Below, piece after piece: positions 1 to 16,569 of a DNA stretch of 64,000 nucleotides. The position numbers and the translations under genes are program-made. The stretch lies in contig JAJTHZ010000025.1 of assembly GCA_021299185.1 (NCBI GenBank), positions 22,528-86,527 of the forward strand, written 5' to 3'. The notes below the pieces were generated by a model. That model was not told where the DNA came from. It worked only from the letters and a program-made list of their open reading frames with translations, and did no database searches. The stretch is from Lysobacteraceae bacterium. GTDB taxonomy: Bacteria > Pseudomonadota > Gammaproteobacteria > Xanthomonadales > Ahniellaceae. Within the stretch, counting starts at the first letter, position 1. Each line of letters begins with the position of its first letter.

Positions 1-1227
1 CACCAGGGCATAGGCGGGACCCGGGCCGTCGAGCAGGCCGCGCGCGAGGTCGCTGCCGGCCGCGCCGACGAAGCCACCGAGCGCGAAGGCGATCGCCTGC
101 GCCGCGCCCCACAGGCCCATGCGCACGCCTTCGCGTCGCGCATGCCCGCAGGCGGCGTGGGCCATCATCGAGCCGATGGCCGCCACCGCGAACGCGCCGT
201 TGGCGACCCCCAGCACGAACACGTTCGCCGCGAGCGGCCAGCCGGGCCCCGCGTGGCCCGCGGTGGCGAGGCCGGCCAGCGCGATCGCGGAGGCGAGGCA
301 ACCGCCGACCGTCCATCCGCGCAACGAGCCGAGCCGCGCGCCGCCGATCACGCTGCAGGCGAACGCGACCACCAGCATGCCGGCCAGCACGCCGCCATGC
401 TGCAGGCTGGCCAGGCGCGTCGATTCGCCGGGCGTCATGCCGAACACGGTGCCGGCGAATGGCTCGAGGATCAGGTCCTGCGCGCTGTAGGCGAGCATCG
501 AGACGAAGATGAACACGGTGAAGCGGCGCGCACTCGCCTCGCTCCAGACCTCGGCCATCGCGGCGCGGAAGGAGGCCGCCGGCGCCGGCGCGGGGGCTTC
601 GGCCGGTGCGCGATCGCGCCGCGCGGCGCCACGCTCCAGACCGCGCAGCGCGACCAGGGTGACGCCGAGGGCGCCGATCGACACCGCGGCGGTCAGCACC
701 AGCAGGCGGGTCCCGGAATAGGGATCCAGCCACGCGCCCACCAGCACGGTGGAGGCGACGAAGCCGACGATCATCATCAGCCAGACCACGGTGGCGGCGG
801 CGGCGCGACGGCGCTCGTCGACGCGGGTGGCGAGCAGGACCAGCAGGTTGGTGCCCGCGGCGCCGACGCCGAAGCCGACCAGCAGGAACGCCAGCACGCT
901 GGTCGCAAGCCCGAGTCCCGTGGCGACCTCGAAGGCGACGATGCCGGCCGCGGCCAGCACCGCGCCGGCACCGAGGGTGGCCATGCCGCCCATGATCCAG
1001 GGCGTGCGTCGGCCGCCGACATCGGAGCCGTGGCCGAAGCGCGGGCGCGACAGCTGGACCGCGTAGTGCAGGGCGACCAGCGCGCCCGGCAGCATCGCCG
1101 GCAGCGCGAGTTCCACCACCATCACCCGGTTCATCGTCGAGGTGGTCAGCACCACGATCGCGCCCAGCGCGGCCTGCACCAGGCCGAGGCGCACGATGCC
1201 GGACCAGCCGAGCGACGGCGTGCTCAA
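1..1227 (-). CDS. BCH2/PucC-family light-harvesting assembly protein (partial)
   Basis: Twelve-helix MFS-type membrane protein of the BCH2/PucC/LhaA family, thought to help deliver bacteriochlorophyll to antenna or reaction-centre apoproteins. Seen: LGWSGIVRLGLVQ at the N-terminus, NRVMVVELALP after the first helix, and RPRFGHGSD in the following loop, all typical of the family. 409 codons are present and the C-terminus lies beyond the window edge. I chose the TTG start because AGGG lies about 9 bases upstream and family members begin just before LGW; in-frame GTGs at 1236 and 1260 are alternatives. The position downstream of ppsR on the same strand matches the bch2 gene (orf428 type) of other purple bacteria rather than lhaA or pucC, both of which occur elsewhere in this window. 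Confidence 0.9.
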   Translation of the reverse strand, partial: MSTPSLGWSGIVRLGLVQAALGAIVVLTTSTMNRVMVVELALPAMLPGALVALHYAVQLSRPRFGHGSDVGGRRTPWIMGGMATLGAGAVLAAAGIVAFEVATGLGLATSVLAFLLVGFGVGAAGTNLLVLLATRVDERRRAAAATVVWLMMIVGFVASTVLVGAWLDPYSGTRLLVLTAAVSIGALGVTLVALRGLERGAARRDRAPAEAPAPAPAASFRAAMAEVWSEASARRFTVFIFVSMLAYSAQDLILEPFAGTVFGMTPGESTRLASLQHGGVLAGMLVVAFACSVIGGARLGSLRGWTVGGCLASAIALAGLATAGHAGPGWPLAANVFVLGVANGAFAVAAIGSMMAHAACGHARREGVRMGLWGAAQAIAFALGGFVGAAGSDLARGLLDGPGPAYALV

Positions 1228-1453
1228 GCGGTGCACCCTGCGTTGCTGCGGCGCGTCCACGATCCGCCGGCGTGGCGGCCGGCGATGCGCCGGCGCTCGA
1301 TCACCGGATCGGTCGATGCGGTCCGCCCGCGCCCCAGGCCGGATTGGCGCAGGGGGGTGTGGATCCGGGGGTCCGCGACTGCGGAAAGGGCTGGACGGGC
1401 CATGGGACCGCCTCGCGAGGGCCGGTCGCCAGAGTTCCACAGGCCGACGCGCT

Positions 1454-1495
1454 TGTCCAGTCCGGTTGACACCTGATTGTCAACCGCGCCGGTCG
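1454..1495. promoter_or_regulatory. Putative PpsR/CrtJ operator upstream of bch2
   Basis: TGTC-N10-GACA (1454-1471) matches the PpsR/CrtJ consensus exactly. It overlaps a perfect palindrome, GGTTGACA-N6-TGTCAACC (1464-1485). A weaker second half-match, TGTC-N10-GTCG, follows at 1478-1495. The sites lie about 230 bases before the bch2 start, downstream of the ppsR unit, so repression of bch2 is the simplest reading. Binding is inferred from the motif only. Confidence 0.6.
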
Positions 1496-1511
1496 CCGTA
1501 ATGTGAAGGCG

Positions 1512-1670
1512 TCAGCCCGGCGGGTGGCCGGCGTCCGGCGGTCCGGCGCGCTCGTCGATCGGCGCGGGACGGCGTTTGGCGGGGCGGCAGGTGATCCACG
1601 CCTCGACGGCCAGTACCAGCAGGGCCCCGAGGATCACCCAGTCGAGCACCGGCACCCCGAGGAAGGTCAT
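1512..1670 (-). CDS. Small single-span membrane protein, translationally coupled to ppsR
   Basis: A 52-residue protein whose ATG overlaps the ppsR stop codon (TGATG). One strongly hydrophobic helix covers about residues 8-27 (WVILGALLVLAVEAW), followed by a short basic stretch (RPAKRRP) and a Pro-rich tail, so the N-terminus is probably outside and the tail cytoplasmic. I do not recognise a family. The stop/start overlap, the same codon character as ppsR, and the hydrophobic-then-basic pattern argue for a real gene. It could be a membrane partner or an unrelated small protein of the photosynthesis cluster. Confidence 0.55.
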   Translation of the reverse strand: MTFLGVPVLDWVILGALLVLAVEAWITCRPAKRRPAPIDERAGPPDAGHPPG

Positions 1671-3151
1671 CACGGCGCGGGGCCGCTGTCCTCGGTTTCG
1701 GCGCCCGCGTCGATCAGGCCGTAGCGGCGCAGCTTGACGTACAGGCTCTGGCGGCTGAGACCCAGCACCTCCGCGGCCGAGGCGCGGTTGTTCTGCGTCA
1801 GTTGCAGCGCGGCCTCGATGCACAGCTTCTCGACCAGGTCGGTGGCGTCGCGGACCAGGTCCTTGAGCGGCACGCGGCCGACCAGTTCGGTGAGCTGCCC
1901 GACCGAGATCGGCAGTTCGGCGCCCTGCGCGGGCTCGGTCACCACCCGGCGGCCGACGTTGCGGATGTTGAAGCCCATGCACGGCGGATCGGCGACCGGG
2001 ATCGACACGCCGGAGATCTCGACCTCGGCGGTGGCGCCGTGCTCGCTGGTCAGGGTGGTGCCGAACAGGCGGATGCTGCCGTGCTGGCGCAGGTTCGCCA
2101 TCAGCACGCTGAAGTCGACCCGCGAGCGGCCGATCCAGTGGTCCAGCGACTCGCCGCGCACCTGGGTCTCGGTGGGGGCCTGCACGAGGTCGAGGAAGGC
2201 GCGGTTGGCGCCGATCACGCGGCCATCGAGGTCGGTGACCACGAAGGCATCGATCGCGTGCTCGAGCGCGCGCAGCACCGCCTTCGAGCCCGGCGCCACG
2301 GCCACGTCGCTGCGCGGGGCGGAGATCCGCAGCAGGTACAGCGCGTCGTTGCCCTGCCGGAAATAGAACGAGGAGACCATCAGTTCGCGGCGCTCGGGGC
2401 CGAGCCGCATCGCGACCTCGTCGGCGCGGCCGGAGGCGCGCACGCCGGCGACCAGGCCCTGCACCGACTGCGCGCCGGCCGCGCCCAGCGCTTCGGCGAG
2501 CGTGCGCCCGACCAGGCGCTTGCTGTTCTCGCCGAGCAGCTCGCCGGCGGCCGGGTTGGCCTCGACCACCCGCTCGCTGGCGGCATCGACGATCAGGATC
2601 GCCTCCGACGACATCTGGAACAGCATCCGGTAGCGCGTCTCGACGTTGCGCAGGCGCCAGTAGTCGCGCTCGAGCGACTGCTGGGCGTCGACCAGGCGCT
2701 GCTGCAGCGCCGCCATGTCGCGCAGGTCGCGGCCGAAGGCGACCACGCGGCCGTCGGGTCCCACGCGCGCGGCCGAGAACAGCACGGGCACGTCGCCACC
2801 GCGGGCCGAGGCCTGGTTGACGTGGCGCCACTTGTGCGGCGCCGGATCGCCCGCGTCGTGCAGCAGGGCCTCGACCTTGGCGCGGCTGTCGGGCGTGACG
2901 GTTTCCACCCAGGGCTGGCCGACCAGCCGACGGTAGCCCTCCTTGGCCATCTCGTCCGAGCCGGTGTACACCTCGAGCACCACGCCGTCGCGGTCCAGCA
3001 CGAGGGTCAGGTCGGCCGCCGACGACAGCAGCGCGGCGGTCGACGCCGCATCGAGCCCGCCAAGCAGACCGCCGGGGGTCTCGACGAGTTTCACGCGCTG
3101 GGTTCTCGGTTGGGCATCGGTCTGGGCGACCTCGGACAGCGGTTTCTGCAC
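1670..3151 (-). CDS. ppsR: Photosynthesis repressor PpsR/CrtJ
   Basis: 493-residue redox- and light-responsive repressor of bch, crt and puc genes. Visible: PAS-like segments near residues 25-130, 150-260 and 270-380, a Gln-rich helical linker (AALQQRLVDAQQSLERD) between them, and a C-terminal Fis-type helix-turn-helix (NRASAAEVLGLSRQSLYVKL). The Cys in VEKLCIEAAL just before that helix corresponds to the redox-active Cys of CrtJ/PpsR. I chose the GTG start at 3151 because GGAG lies 5 bases upstream; it sits 25 bases after the aerR stop, so the two are co-transcribed. TGTC-N10-GACA sites in this window (1454, 19623) are its expected targets. Confidence 0.96.
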   Translation of the reverse strand: MQKPLSEVAQTDAQPRTQRVKLVETPGGLLGGLDAASTAALLSSAADLTLVLDRDGVVLEVYTGSDEMAKEGYRRLVGQPWVETVTPDSRAKVEALLHDAGDPAPHKWRHVNQASARGGDVPVLFSAARVGPDGRVVAFGRDLRDMAALQQRLVDAQQSLERDYWRLRNVETRYRMLFQMSSEAILIVDAASERVVEANPAAGELLGENSKRLVGRTLAEALGAAGAQSVQGLVAGVRASGRADEVAMRLGPERRELMVSSFYFRQGNDALYLLRISAPRSDVAVAPGSKAVLRALEHAIDAFVVTDLDGRVIGANRAFLDLVQAPTETQVRGESLDHWIGRSRVDFSVLMANLRQHGSIRLFGTTLTSEHGATAEVEISGVSIPVADPPCMGFNIRNVGRRVVTEPAQGAELPISVGQLTELVGRVPLKDLVRDATDLVEKLCIEAALQLTQNNRASAAEVLGLSRQSLYVKLRRYGLIDAGAETEDSGPAP

Positions 3152-3176
3152 GGCGACTCCGACGGACGGCGCTCGA

Positions 3177-4070
3177 TCAGCGGGGAGGCCTCGCCCGGCG
3201 GCGCACCGTCGGCGCCAGCAGGGATTCGGCCTCGCCAAGCATATCGCGCGGATCGCCGGCGACCGCGTCGGCCCCCAGCCATGCCCCGTCGTCACGCAAC
3301 GTCTCCACCGCCGGCCCACCGATCACCACCCGCACCCGCGCATTGCGCGAGGCGCGGCGGATCGCGGCGACATCGGCGCCGAGCGCCTGCAGGCGTTCGC
3401 CACAGGTCGCGGCGACCTCGACCACGTCGAACCATTGCTCGCGCAGCAGCGCGCCCAGGCGTTCGCGCGACGTCGGCGGCGCGCGCCATACGTCCCAGCC
3501 GGCCTGGTGGAAGAACTCCGCCGCCACGCAGCGGTAGAACTCGGTGACCATGTACAGCCCGAGCATGCTCTGCTCGGCGGGCGCGGACACCAGCAGCACG
3601 CGCCGCCCGCACGATACGGCGCGGCCGCCGCCGGCGAGGTCCGCGCCGAGTTCGTGCAGCGACTGCTGAAGGTGGAGCATGCCCACCGCCAGTTCCTCGT
3701 AGCGGCACAGGTCGGCCGCCCAGCAGCGCGCGAGATGGCGGGCCGCCGGCACCAGCAGGTCGAGCATCAGCGTCCCGGCATCGACGCCGGCCGCGCGCAG
3801 CCGCGCGATCTCGGCCGAGGGGGCCTCGGGTCCGCCGCTGCAGGCCAGTCGCGCGAAGTTCGCCACCACGTCGGGCGCGGCACCCGCGCCCGCGGCGGCG
3901 TCGGCCCGTGGGGCCTCGGGCAGCCGCGGAATCGTCGACTGCGGCGGTCGGGCAGGGGCGTCCAGCGGCGCGCCGGACGGCTCGCGCATCCGCGCGCCCG
4001 CGCCCGCCTTGCGACCCGCACCCCGCCAGCCGCGGCGTGTACTGACACGGTCCGGTGTCAAGCCATCCAT
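3177..4070 (-). CDS. aerR: Cobalamin-binding antirepressor AerR/PpaA
   Basis: 297-residue partner of PpsR. Family members bind B12 through a SCHIC domain and modulate PpsR DNA binding in response to light or oxygen. The C-terminal 180 residues match: YEELAVGMLHLQQSLHELG, the VSAPAEQSMLGLYMVTEFYR segment, then HQAGWDVWRAPP and a GGPAVE loop. The N-terminal ~90 residues are Pro/Ala/Arg-rich and probably disordered. The start has GGAGG 7 bases upstream, and a TGACAC-N6-GTGTCA palindrome (4043-4060) overlaps the first codons. It heads the leftward aerR-ppsR unit, divergent from bchF. Confidence 0.92.
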   Translation of the reverse strand: MDGLTPDRVSTRRGWRGAGRKAGAGARMREPSGAPLDAPARPPQSTIPRLPEAPRADAAAGAGAAPDVVANFARLACSGGPEAPSAEIARLRAAGVDAGTLMLDLLVPAARHLARCWAADLCRYEELAVGMLHLQQSLHELGADLAGGGRAVSCGRRVLLVSAPAEQSMLGLYMVTEFYRCVAAEFFHQAGWDVWRAPPTSRERLGALLREQWFDVVEVAATCGERLQALGADVAAIRRASRNARVRVVIGGPAVETLRDDGAWLGADAVAGDPRDMLGEAESLLAPTVRRRARPPR

Positions 4071-4106
4071 CGGGTTACCTCCGTACCGTTCGACCTGTCG
4101 CGCTGA

Positions 4107-6215
<2,109 letters not shown>

Positions 6216-6216
6216 C

Positions 6217-7786
6217 ATGCAGCTCACGCTCTGGACCTACGAAGGCCCGCCGCACGTCGGTGCGATGCGCGTGGCGACCGGCATGCGCGGCGTGCACTAC
6301 GTGCTGCACGCGCCGCAGGGCGATACTTACGCCGACCTGCTGTTCACCATGATCGAGCGTCGCGACCAGCGGCCGCCGGTCACCTACACGACCTTCCAGG
6401 CGCGCGACCTCGGTGGCGACACCGCCGACCTGTTCAAGGCCGCGGCCGCCGAGGCCTATGAACGGCATCGCCCCGAGGCGCTGCTGGTCGGCGCCTCCTG
6501 CACCGCCGAACTGATCCAGGACGATCCGGGCGGGCTCGCGCGGTCGCTCGGGCTGCCGGTGCCGGTGGTCGCCCTCGAGCTGCCCTCCTACCAGCGCAAG
6601 GAAAACTGGGGCGCGGCCGAAACCTTCTTCCAACTGGTGCGCGCCTGCGCCGGCCCGCATGCGCCGCCGCCGGGCACGCCGCGCCGCGAGCGCGCCGCGG
6701 GACAGCGCCCGCGCTGCAACCTGCTCGGGCCCACCGCGCTGGGCTTCCGCCATCGCGACGACATCCGCGAGGTGACCGGGCTGCTCGCGCGGCTCGGCAT
6801 CGACGTGCACGTGGTCGCGCCGATGGGCGCCCGGCCGTCCGACCTCGCCACCCTCGGCGAGGCGGACTTCAACGTCGTGCTGTACCCGGAGATCGCGCAC
6901 TCGGCCGCCTCGTGGCTGACCCGCACCTTCGGCCAGCCATCGACGAAGACCGTTCCGATCGGGGTTTCCGCGACCCGCGAGTTCATCCACGAAGTCGCCG
7001 CGCTGGCCGGCGTCGATCCGGCCGCCGTGCTGGCCGACGAGGGCGCGCGGTCGGTCTGGTACTCGCGCTCGGTCGACTCGACCTACCTCACCGACAAGCG
7101 CGTGTTCGTGTTCGGCGACGCCACGCATGCGATCGCCGCGGCGCGTTTCGCGGCCGAGGAACTGGGCTTCAAGGTGGTCGGCATCGGCACCTACAGTCGG
7201 GAATTCGCGCGCGACGTGCGCGAGGCCGCGGCCCGCCACGGCGTCGAGGCCCTGATCACCGACGACTACCTCGCGGTCGAGGCAAAGGTCGCCGAACTGC
7301 AGCCGGAACTGGTGCTCGGCACGCAGATGGAACGCCACGTCGCCAAGCGTCTCGGCATCCCTTGCGCGGTGATCTCCGCCCCGGTGCACGTGCAGGACTA
7401 CCCGGCGCGCTACGCGCCGCAGATGGGTTTCGAAGGCGCGAACGTGCTGTTCGACACCTTCGTGCACCCGCTAATGATGGGGCTGGAGGAGCACCTCATC
7501 GGTATGTTCCGCGAGGACTTCGAGTTCCACGGCGACGCCGCGCCCTCGCATCTCGGGCACGCGGCCGCCGCGCGCCCGGCCCCGGAACCGGCCGCGGTCG
7601 CGCCGACGCCCGTCGCGGCGGCGGCGGCCAACACCGCGGCCAGCGGTCCCACCCTGGTGTGGTCCGCGGACGCCGAGCAGGAACTGAAGAAGATCCCGTT
7701 TTTCGTGCGCGGCAAGGCAAGGCGCAACACCGAACGCTACGCGCTCGAGCGTGGCGTGACCACGATCACCCTGGAGGCGCTCTACG

Positions 7787-7812
<26 letters not shown>
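6217..7812 (+). CDS. bchB: Light-independent protochlorophyllide reductase subunit B
   Basis: 531 residues, partner of BchN. Asp36 ([10 protein letters not shown]) sits where the unusual Asp ligand of the NB-cluster lies in characterised BchB. A Pro/Ala-rich linker near residues 448-480 joins the nitrogenase-like core to the C-terminal PCP-reductase domain ([17 protein letters not shown]). The last 26 bases overlap the start of bchH in another frame, indicating strong translational coupling. Confidence 0.98.
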
Positions 7813-12461
<4,649 letters not shown>

Positions 12462-12462
<1 letters not shown>

Positions 12463-13160
12463 TGGGCCAGGACACCTACAGCGCGCGCCGCGGCGAACTC
12501 GAGCAGTACTTCGACCGCACCGCGTCCGAGACCTGGGCGCGGCTGACGTCGACGGCGAAGGTGAGCCGGATCCGCGAGACCGTGCGCGCCGGGCGCGACC
12601 GGATGCGCGCGACCCTGCTGTCGTGGCTGCCGGCCGACCTCGCCGGGCAGCGCCTGCTCGACGCCGGCTGCGGCACCGGCGCGCTCGCCGTCGAGGCCGC
12701 GCGGCGCGGCGCCGCGGTGCTGGCGGTCGACCTCGCGCCGACCCTGCTCGCGCACGCCAGCGAACGCCTGCCGGCCGATGTCGCCGGGCGCGTGCGCTTC
12801 CAGGCCGGCGACATGCTCGATCCCGCGCTCGGCACGTTCGACCACGTTGTGGCGATGGACTCGCTGATCCATTACCGCGCCGATGACATGCTCGATGCGC
12901 TGGCGGCATTGGCCGCGCGCACTTCGACCCGCATCGTGTTCACCTTCGCGCCGCGCACCACGGCGCTGGCGGCGATGCACGCGGTGGGCAAGCTGTTCCC
13001 GCGCGGCGACCGCGCGCCGGCGATCGAGCCGGTGGCCGAGGCGCGCCTGCGCGCCGGCGTGGCCCGCCATCCCGGCCTGCGCGGCTGGTCGGTCGGGCGC
13101 GACGAGTGCGTGCGCAGCGGGTTCTACACCTCCCATGCAATGGAGCTGGTGCGCGGATGA
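12462..13160 (+). CDS. bchM: Mg-protoporphyrin IX O-methyltransferase
   Basis: 232 residues. Transfers a methyl group from SAM to the C13 propionate of Mg-protoporphyrin IX, making the substrate of AcsF encoded downstream. SAM motif I is LLDAGCGTGALA (about residues 63-74); AMDSLIHYRADD and the final RSGFYTSHAMELVR are BchM signatures. The start shares one base with the bchL stop and the end overlaps lhaA. Confidence 0.97.
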
Positions 13161-14614
13161 GCCCACGCGCGCCCCTGCTCGACGGCTGGATGCGGCTCGC
13201 GCCGCGCCTGCTGCCGTTCGCGGACGCCGCCACGGCGGAACTGCCGCTGTCGCGGCTGGTGCGCCTGTCCCTGTTCCAGGTTTCGGTCGGGATGGTGCTG
13301 ACCCTGCTGGTCGGCACCCTGAACCGGGTGATGATCGTCGAACTCGACGTGCCGGCGGTCCTGGTCGGCGCGATGATCGCGCTGCCGCTCGCCTTCGCTC
13401 CGTTGCGCGCGCTGGTCGGCTTCCGCTCCGACCACCATCGCTCGGCGCTCGGCTGGCGTCGCGTGCCGTTCCTGTGGTTCGGCACCCTGATGCAGTTCGG
13501 CGGGCTGGCGATCATGCCGTTCGCACTGATCGTGCTGTCCGGCGACACCCACGGCCCGGCCTGGTACGGCTACGCCGCGGCCGCGTTCGGCTTCCTGCTG
13601 GTGGGCGCCGGCCTGCACACCACCCAGACCGTGGGCCTCGCGCTCGCCACCGACCTCGCGCCGGATGCCGCGCGGCCGAACGTGGTGGCCCTGATGTGCA
13701 CCCTGCTGCTGGTCGGCGCGGCCGCCAGTTCGATCGCCTACGGCGCGCTGCTGGCGGATTTCAGTCAGATGCGCCTGATCCAGGTGATCCAGGGCACGGC
13801 GGTGCTGTGCCTCGTGCTGAACATCGCCGCGATGTGGAAGCAGGAACCGCGTGGCGCGACCCCCGCGCGTGGCGCGCCGGAGAGGCCGCGCTTCATCGAC
13901 GCCTGGCGCCGCGCGCGGCGCGAACCGCGCGCGGTTCGGCGCCTGGTCGCGCTTGGCCTCGGCACCCTGGCCTTCGGCATGCAGGACGTGCTGCTGGAGC
14001 CCTACGGCGGCGAAGTGCTGGGCCTGTCGGTGTCCGGCACCACCCTGCTCACGGCGGTGTTCGCGGCCTGCGGGGTCGCCGGCTTCGTCGCCGCCACGCG
14101 CGCGATGCGCGGGCGCCACGACGCCTGGCGCATCGCCTCGCACGGCAGCCTGTTCGGGCTCGCCGGGATGACCGCGGTGCTGTTCGCCGCACCGCTGCAC
14201 GCGACGCCGCTGTTCGTGACCGGCGTGGCGCTGGTTGGCTTCGGTGGTGGCCTGTTCGCGCACGCCACGCTGACCGCCGCGATGCGGCTCGCGCCGCCCG
14301 GTCGCGTGGGGCTAGCGCTCGGCATCTGGGGCGCGGTGCAGGCCACCGCCGCCGGACTGGCGACGGCGCTGGGCGCGCTGCTGCGCGACGGCGTCGACCT
14401 GATCGCGGCCAGCGGCCACCTCGGCGCGACCCTGGTCGGCCCAGCCACCGGCTACGGCGCGGTCTACAACCTCGAGATCCTGCTCCTGTTCGCCACCCTG
14501 GCGGCGCTCGGACCGCTGGTGCGGTCGGAGCCGCTGCCGGATGCGTCCCCAACCCCGGGCCCGGCCACGTCGGGTCTTCCGATCCACCCCCTGCACAGGG
14601 AGGCCGTCGCATGA
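13157..14614 (+). CDS. lhaA: Light-harvesting complex assembly protein LhaA
   Basis: 485-residue, 12-helix MFS-fold protein of the PucC/LhaA family, needed for assembly of the LH1-reaction-centre core. Seen: PLSRLVRLSLFQVSVGM, GTLNRVMIVEL and GWRRVPFLWFGTLMQFGG, shared with the pucC product near 21 kb, from which it is clearly paralogous. Its position between bchM and puhA is the standard place for lhaA. The start at ATG 13157 overlaps the bchM stop (ATGA). Confidence 0.95.
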   Translation: MSPRAPLLDGWMRLAPRLLPFADAATAELPLSRLVRLSLFQVSVGMVLTLLVGTLNRVMIVELDVPAVLVGAMIALPLAFAPLRALVGFRSDHHRSALGWRRVPFLWFGTLMQFGGLAIMPFALIVLSGDTHGPAWYGYAAAAFGFLLVGAGLHTTQTVGLALATDLAPDAARPNVVALMCTLLLVGAAASSIAYGALLADFSQMRLIQVIQGTAVLCLVLNIAAMWKQEPRGATPARGAPERPRFIDAWRRARREPRAVRRLVALGLGTLAFGMQDVLLEPYGGEVLGLSVSGTTLLTAVFAACGVAGFVAATRAMRGRHDAWRIASHGSLFGLAGMTAVLFAAPLHATPLFVTGVALVGFGGGLFAHATLTAAMRLAPPGRVGLALGIWGAVQATAAGLATALGALLRDGVDLIAASGHLGATLVGPATGYGAVYNLEILLLFATLAALGPLVRSEPLPDASPTPGPATSGLPIHPLHREAVA

Positions 14615-15381
14615 ACTTCGGCGCCATTGCGTTTCCGTTCGACATCGCGCAGATCGCGATCTGGTTGTTCTGGTTCTTCTTTGCCGGACTGATCTACTAC
14701 CTGCATCGCGAAGACAAGCGCGAGGGCTATCCGCTGGAGGACAAGGACGCCTCGCCGCACAGCCTGGTGGAAGGCTTCCCGGCGATGCCGGCGCCCAAGA
14801 CCTACCTGCTCGCGCACGGCGGCACGGTCTCCGTGCCGCGCGAGTGGACGCCCGGGCGGCCCAAGCTGCAGGCGCGCGAGACCAGCCCGCAGGACGGCGA
14901 TCCGATCATCCCGACCGGCAATCCGCTGCTGGCCGGCGTGGGTCCCGGCGCCTGGGCCGATCGCGCGGACGTGCCCGACCTCACGCTTGAGGGCAAGCCG
15001 AAGATCGTGCCGCTGCGCGCCGACCCGCATTTCGGCGTGGTCGGTCGCGATCCCGATCCGCGCGGCCGCGCCATCCTCGGCGCCGACGGCGAGGTCGGCG
15101 GCAAGGTGGTCGACCTGTGGGTCGATCGTTCCGAGTACATCTTCCGCTACATCGAACTCGAGGCCACCAATGGTCGCCGGGTGCTGGTGCCGATGACGTT
15201 TTGCCGCGTCGCCGGCGACGGCACGGTGCGCGTGCAGGCCATCCTCGGCGCCCAGTTCGCCGACGTGCCCGGCCTGCGCCACCCCGACCAGATCACCCTG
15301 CTGGAGGAGGACAAGGTCTGCGCCTACTACGGCGCCGGCACGCTGTTCGCCACGCCGGATCGCGCGGAACCCTTCATGTGA
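14611..15381 (+). CDS. puhA: Photosynthetic reaction centre H subunit
   Basis: 256 residues, typical length. Single N-terminal transmembrane helix (about residues 10-30, IAIWLFWFFFAGLIYYLHRE) and a large cytoplasmic PRC-barrel domain (GGKVVDLWVDRSEYIFRY). H caps the L-M dimer and takes part in proton delivery to quinone B. It overlaps lhaA by 4 bases. The L and M genes (pufLM) are not in this window. Confidence 0.98.
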   Translation: MNFGAIAFPFDIAQIAIWLFWFFFAGLIYYLHREDKREGYPLEDKDASPHSLVEGFPAMPAPKTYLLAHGGTVSVPREWTPGRPKLQARETSPQDGDPIIPTGNPLLAGVGPGAWADRADVPDLTLEGKPKIVPLRADPHFGVVGRDPDPRGRAILGADGEVGGKVVDLWVDRSEYIFRYIELEATNGRRVLVPMTFCRVAGDGTVRVQAILGAQFADVPGLRHPDQITLLEEDKVCAYYGAGTLFATPDRAEPFM

Positions 15382-16016
15382 GCGCCGCCGGCATCCAACT
15401 CGCGGCCCTGCCCCGCAGCGAGCGGGTGCTGTGGCAGGGCGCGCCCGCATGGCGCTCGGTGTTCCTGCACGTGTTCCATGCGCGCGGGCTGGTGGTGTAC
15501 TTCGCGCTGATGCTGGCCGGGCGCGCGGCCTTCGTCGTCGCCGATGGCGGTGGGGCCGCCGATGCGCTGCTGGCGGTGCTGGTGCTGCTGCCCGCGCCGG
15601 CGTTCGCGCTCGGCATGCTGGCCCTGCTGGCATGGCTGGTGGGGCGCACCTCGCACTACACCATCACCGACCGGCGCATCGTCATGCACGTCGGCGTGGT
15701 GCTCGATGTGACGTTCAACTTCCCGTACACGGTGGTCGAGTCGGCGGCCCTGAAGCGGTACGCCGACGGCAGCGGCGACCTCTCGGTCGCCTTCCTGCCC
15801 GGCAACCAGATCGGCTACGCCCACCTGTGGCCGCACGCGCGGCCGTGGCGGATCAGCCGCGTCGAGCCCGCGCTGCGCTGCGTGCCGGATGCGGCGGCGG
15901 TCGCGAACCTGCTGGGCCAGGCGCTGGCCGAAGCGGCCGGCGGCTCCCGCCGTGCACCGCGGGTGGCCACGGCTGCGTCGATCGAGACGCCGCTGCAGGG
16001 CGCCACCACCGCCTGA
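15378..16016 (+). CDS. puhB: Photosynthetic complex assembly protein PuhB
   Basis: 212 residues. PuhB supports reaction-centre assembly. Hydrophobic helices near residues 35-52 and 62-90 are followed by a PH-like domain starting with TSHYTITDRRIVMHVGVVL, as in other PuhB proteins, and FLPGNQIGYAHLWPH later on. The GTG start overlaps the puhA stop (GTGA), and the reading frame has no better ATG. Confidence 0.93.
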   Translation: MSAAGIQLAALPRSERVLWQGAPAWRSVFLHVFHARGLVVYFALMLAGRAAFVVADGGGAADALLAVLVLLPAPAFALGMLALLAWLVGRTSHYTITDRRIVMHVGVVLDVTFNFPYTVVESAALKRYADGSGDLSVAFLPGNQIGYAHLWPHARPWRISRVEPALRCVPDAAAVANLLGQALAEAAGGSRRAPRVATAASIETPLQGATTA

Positions 16017-16037
16017 ATCGACGAGGACCCCGCACCC

Positions 16038-16550
16038 ATGGGCGCATTCATCCATTTGCCGGACGACCATCGGCACGACGTGCCGAAGGCGCCGCTGTAC
16101 GGCGCCGGCGCGCTGATCCTCATCACCCTCCTGCTGGTCGCGGGCGTGCGCCTGACCGGCATCGGCGAGTTGAAGACCCCGCGCGCGCCGATCGTGGCCG
16201 AGCGCCTGCTGCACTTCACCGACCAGCCCGACGGCGGGATCGCCGTGCACGATGCCGCCGACGGGCGCTTCGTGGCGCGTGCCGCACCCGGCGAGCAGGG
16301 CTTCCTGCGCGGCACCCTGCGCGGGCTCGCCCGCGAACGCAAGCGCGAGCGCATCGGTCCCGACGCACCGCTGCGCCTGAGCAGCCGTGCCGACGGGCGC
16401 CTGCTGCTGGAGGACCCCGAGACCGGCCGCCTGGTCGACCTCGGTGCGTTCGGCGCGCAGAACGTCGCCATCTTCACCCGTATGCTCGAGGGCGTGCCGC
16501 AGGCCGCGGTCGCGGCCGTCGACGCACCCCAGAGTCCCACGCAACGCTAG
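16038..16550 (+). CDS. puhC: Photosynthetic complex assembly protein PuhC
   Basis: 170 residues with one N-terminal membrane anchor (about residues 20-40) and a periplasmic domain. The phrase [20 protein letters not shown] and the C-terminal [16 protein letters not shown] segment are typical of PuhC, which helps organise the reaction-centre core. The spacing of 21 bases from puhB is the first small gap in the operon; GAGGA lies upstream of the ATG. Confidence 0.93.
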   Translation: MGAFIHLPDDHRHDVPKAPLYGAGALILITLLLVAGVRLTGIGELKTPRAPIVAERLLHFTDQPDGGIAVHDAADGRFVARAAPGEQGFLRGTLRGLARERKRERIGPDAPLRLSSRADGRLLLEDPETGRLVDLGAFGAQNVAIFTRMLEGVPQAAVAAVDAPQSPTQR

Positions 16551-16569
16551 TTCCGAAGCGAGGCCCGAC

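Noticed and set aside
142..1476. Long open frame on the plus strand opposite bch2
   Set aside because: Arg/Gly/His-rich shadow of the high-GC bch2 gene; the minus strand encodes a clear membrane-protein family.
1464..1485. Palindrome considered as an FNR/FnrL box
   Set aside because: FNR sites are TTGAT-N4-ATCAA; here it is TTGACA-N6-TGTCAA, which fits PpsR-type sites better.
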